From Methylobacterium sp. (GTDB lineage: Bacteria > Pseudomonadota > Alphaproteobacteria > Rhizobiales > Beijerinckiaceae), in assembly GCA_020252645.1 (NCBI GenBank), contig JADCCN010000001.1, positions 146,099 to 210,098 on the forward strand: a stretch of 64,000 nt of DNA. Direction: 5' to 3'. Both the position numbers and the translations under genes were made by a program. Of the stretch, positions 63,402 to 64,000 are shown in pieces (the first letter of the stretch is position 1; every line of letters begins with the position of its first letter). The notes below the pieces were generated by a model. It was not told the origin of the DNA. It saw only the letters and a list, made by a program, of their open reading frames with translations, and made no database searches.

Positions 63402-64000
63402 TTTCTTCAACATCCACGCATGGGCGGGGTCGTTGTGAAAGCGCCAGAGGCGCTTCGGCCCGGCCATCACATTGAGATAATAGAGATCATAGCCATGCGC
63501 CGCCCCCACGGGGTGGTACCCCTCCGGCACGAGCACGACATCGCCATCCTGCACGGTGATGGTCTCGTCGAGCGAGCGGTCATCCGTGTAGACCCGCTGC
63601 ATCGCATAGCCTTGAGGTGGGCGGATGCGGTGATAATAGGTTTCCTCGAGCAGGCTTTCGGCCGGAAGATTGTCGCGATCATGCTTGTGGGGCGGGTAAC
63701 TCGACCAATGTCCGCCGGGGGTGATCACCTCCACCACGAGCAGGCTTTCGGCATGCGGCGAGGTATCCGGCAGGATGTTGCGCACATGGCGCGTATTCGT
63801 GCCGGTTCCGCGCGTTTCCTGCCCCACTTCGAAAGGTGGAATGAGCCTGGCCGGCAGGCTCCCGAAGGCGGGCGCGGTGCAGATCGCGATCTCGCAACCG
63901 GTTCGCGCCTCGGCCCGCCAGTTCGAATTCGCCGGCACATAGAGGGAGGCCGGCGAGCCGTCGAACGGGCTTTCGCGCCCGCCCTGATCGCCGAAATCCT
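63399..64000 (-). CDS. iolB: 5-deoxy-glucuronate isomerase, C-terminal part (5' end outside window)
   Basis: IolB isomerises 5-deoxyglucuronate in myo-inositol catabolism. The frame is open to the window edge, so only about 200 residues are seen. Diagnostic cupin motifs are SSYPPHKHDRD, LEETYYHRIRPPQGYAMQRV, YTDDRSLDETITVQDGDVVL and PEGYHPVGAAHGYDLYYLNV, ending in GPKRLWRFHNDPAHAWM. The stop TAA is the first three bases of a dispersed repeat. Other iol genes would be expected further right. Confidence 0.93.
   Translation of the reverse strand, partial: DFGDQGGRESPFDGSPASLYVPANSNWRAEARTGCEIAICTAPAFGSLPARLIPPFEVGQETRGTGTNTRHVRNILPDTSPHAESLLVVEVITPGGHWSSYPPHKHDRDNLPAESLLEETYYHRIRPPQGYAMQRVYTDDRSLDETITVQDGDVVLVPEGYHPVGAAHGYDLYYLNVMAGPKRLWRFHNDPAHAWMLKK

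Overview
The window is chromosomal DNA of a high-G+C alphaproteobacterium, most likely of the order Hyphomicrobiales (Rhizobiales). The evidence is a dcw cluster ending ftsQ-ftsA-ftsZ-lpxC-bamD-recN-ligA, a circularly permuted tmRNA whose tag reads ANDNYAPVAQAA, an alpha-type SspB, a thyA-folA-hflK-hflC-(DUF2065)-degP run, and intergenic palindromes of a type I associate with this order. No genus is claimed. There are no rRNA genes, prophage, transposase genes or CRISPR arrays.

Layout. 1-13482: cell wall and division genes (murC end, murB, ddl, ftsQ, ftsA, ftsZ), lpxC, bamD, recN and ligA, with a MazE/MazF-like toxin-antitoxin pair lodged between murB and ddl. 13692-16741 (minus): Bcr/CflA-type exporter and M24 aminopeptidase. 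17084-19235: two micro-ORFs, a PrmA-like methyltransferase and a HicAB pair. 19454-28586: UvrD/PcrA helicase, DUF1993 protein, FkbM methyltransferase, D-lactate dehydrogenase-type flavoprotein and a large AsmA-like protein. 28558-32374 (minus): RHH protein, Bug-type binding protein, fumC and sspB, followed upstream by the permuted ssrA on the same strand. 33030-39591 (plus): DUF2853, thyA, MazG-like, folA, hflK, hflC, DUF2065 and degP. 39664-46959: serB (minus), miaA, a GGDEF protein (minus) and a DctP-DctQ-DctM TRAP transporter. 47055-52567: branched-chain amino acid genes ilvB, ilvN and ilvC with a LysE exporter and a second Bug protein; a small leader ORF plus terminator precedes ilvB. 52641-57527: nuclease/phosphatase-fold protein, pdxY, ComEA-like HhH protein, PhzF and NUDIX. 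57701-61435: secreted protein, leuA with a Leu-rich upstream ORF, ROK sugar kinase and a lipoprotein. The end holds tRNA-Lys(CTT), pobA and the 3' part of iolB.

The most unusual feature is a family of intergenic elements at nine or more loci (13480, 24846, 29809, 37237, 41505, 50227, 57569, 63268 and neighbours). Each has a hairpin in which a nearly invariant asymmetric loop, GTGGANNCCG, sits between arms that differ among copies but usually remain complementary. A second hairpin often follows. Element ends read TAGAGC or TAAAGC. At four genes (ligA, hflC, the GGDEF gene, iolB) this terminal TAG/TAA is the stop codon, and at miaA the reading frame runs through the element and gains about 20 residues. 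A different GC-rich palindrome is nested inside some copies, and at hflC the result is a tandem array with an 83-bp period.

Functional links: SspB and the tmRNA tag it probably recognises are adjacent. thyA, the MazG-like gene and folA form an overlapping nucleotide-metabolism unit. The ilv and leu genes show signs of leader-peptide control.
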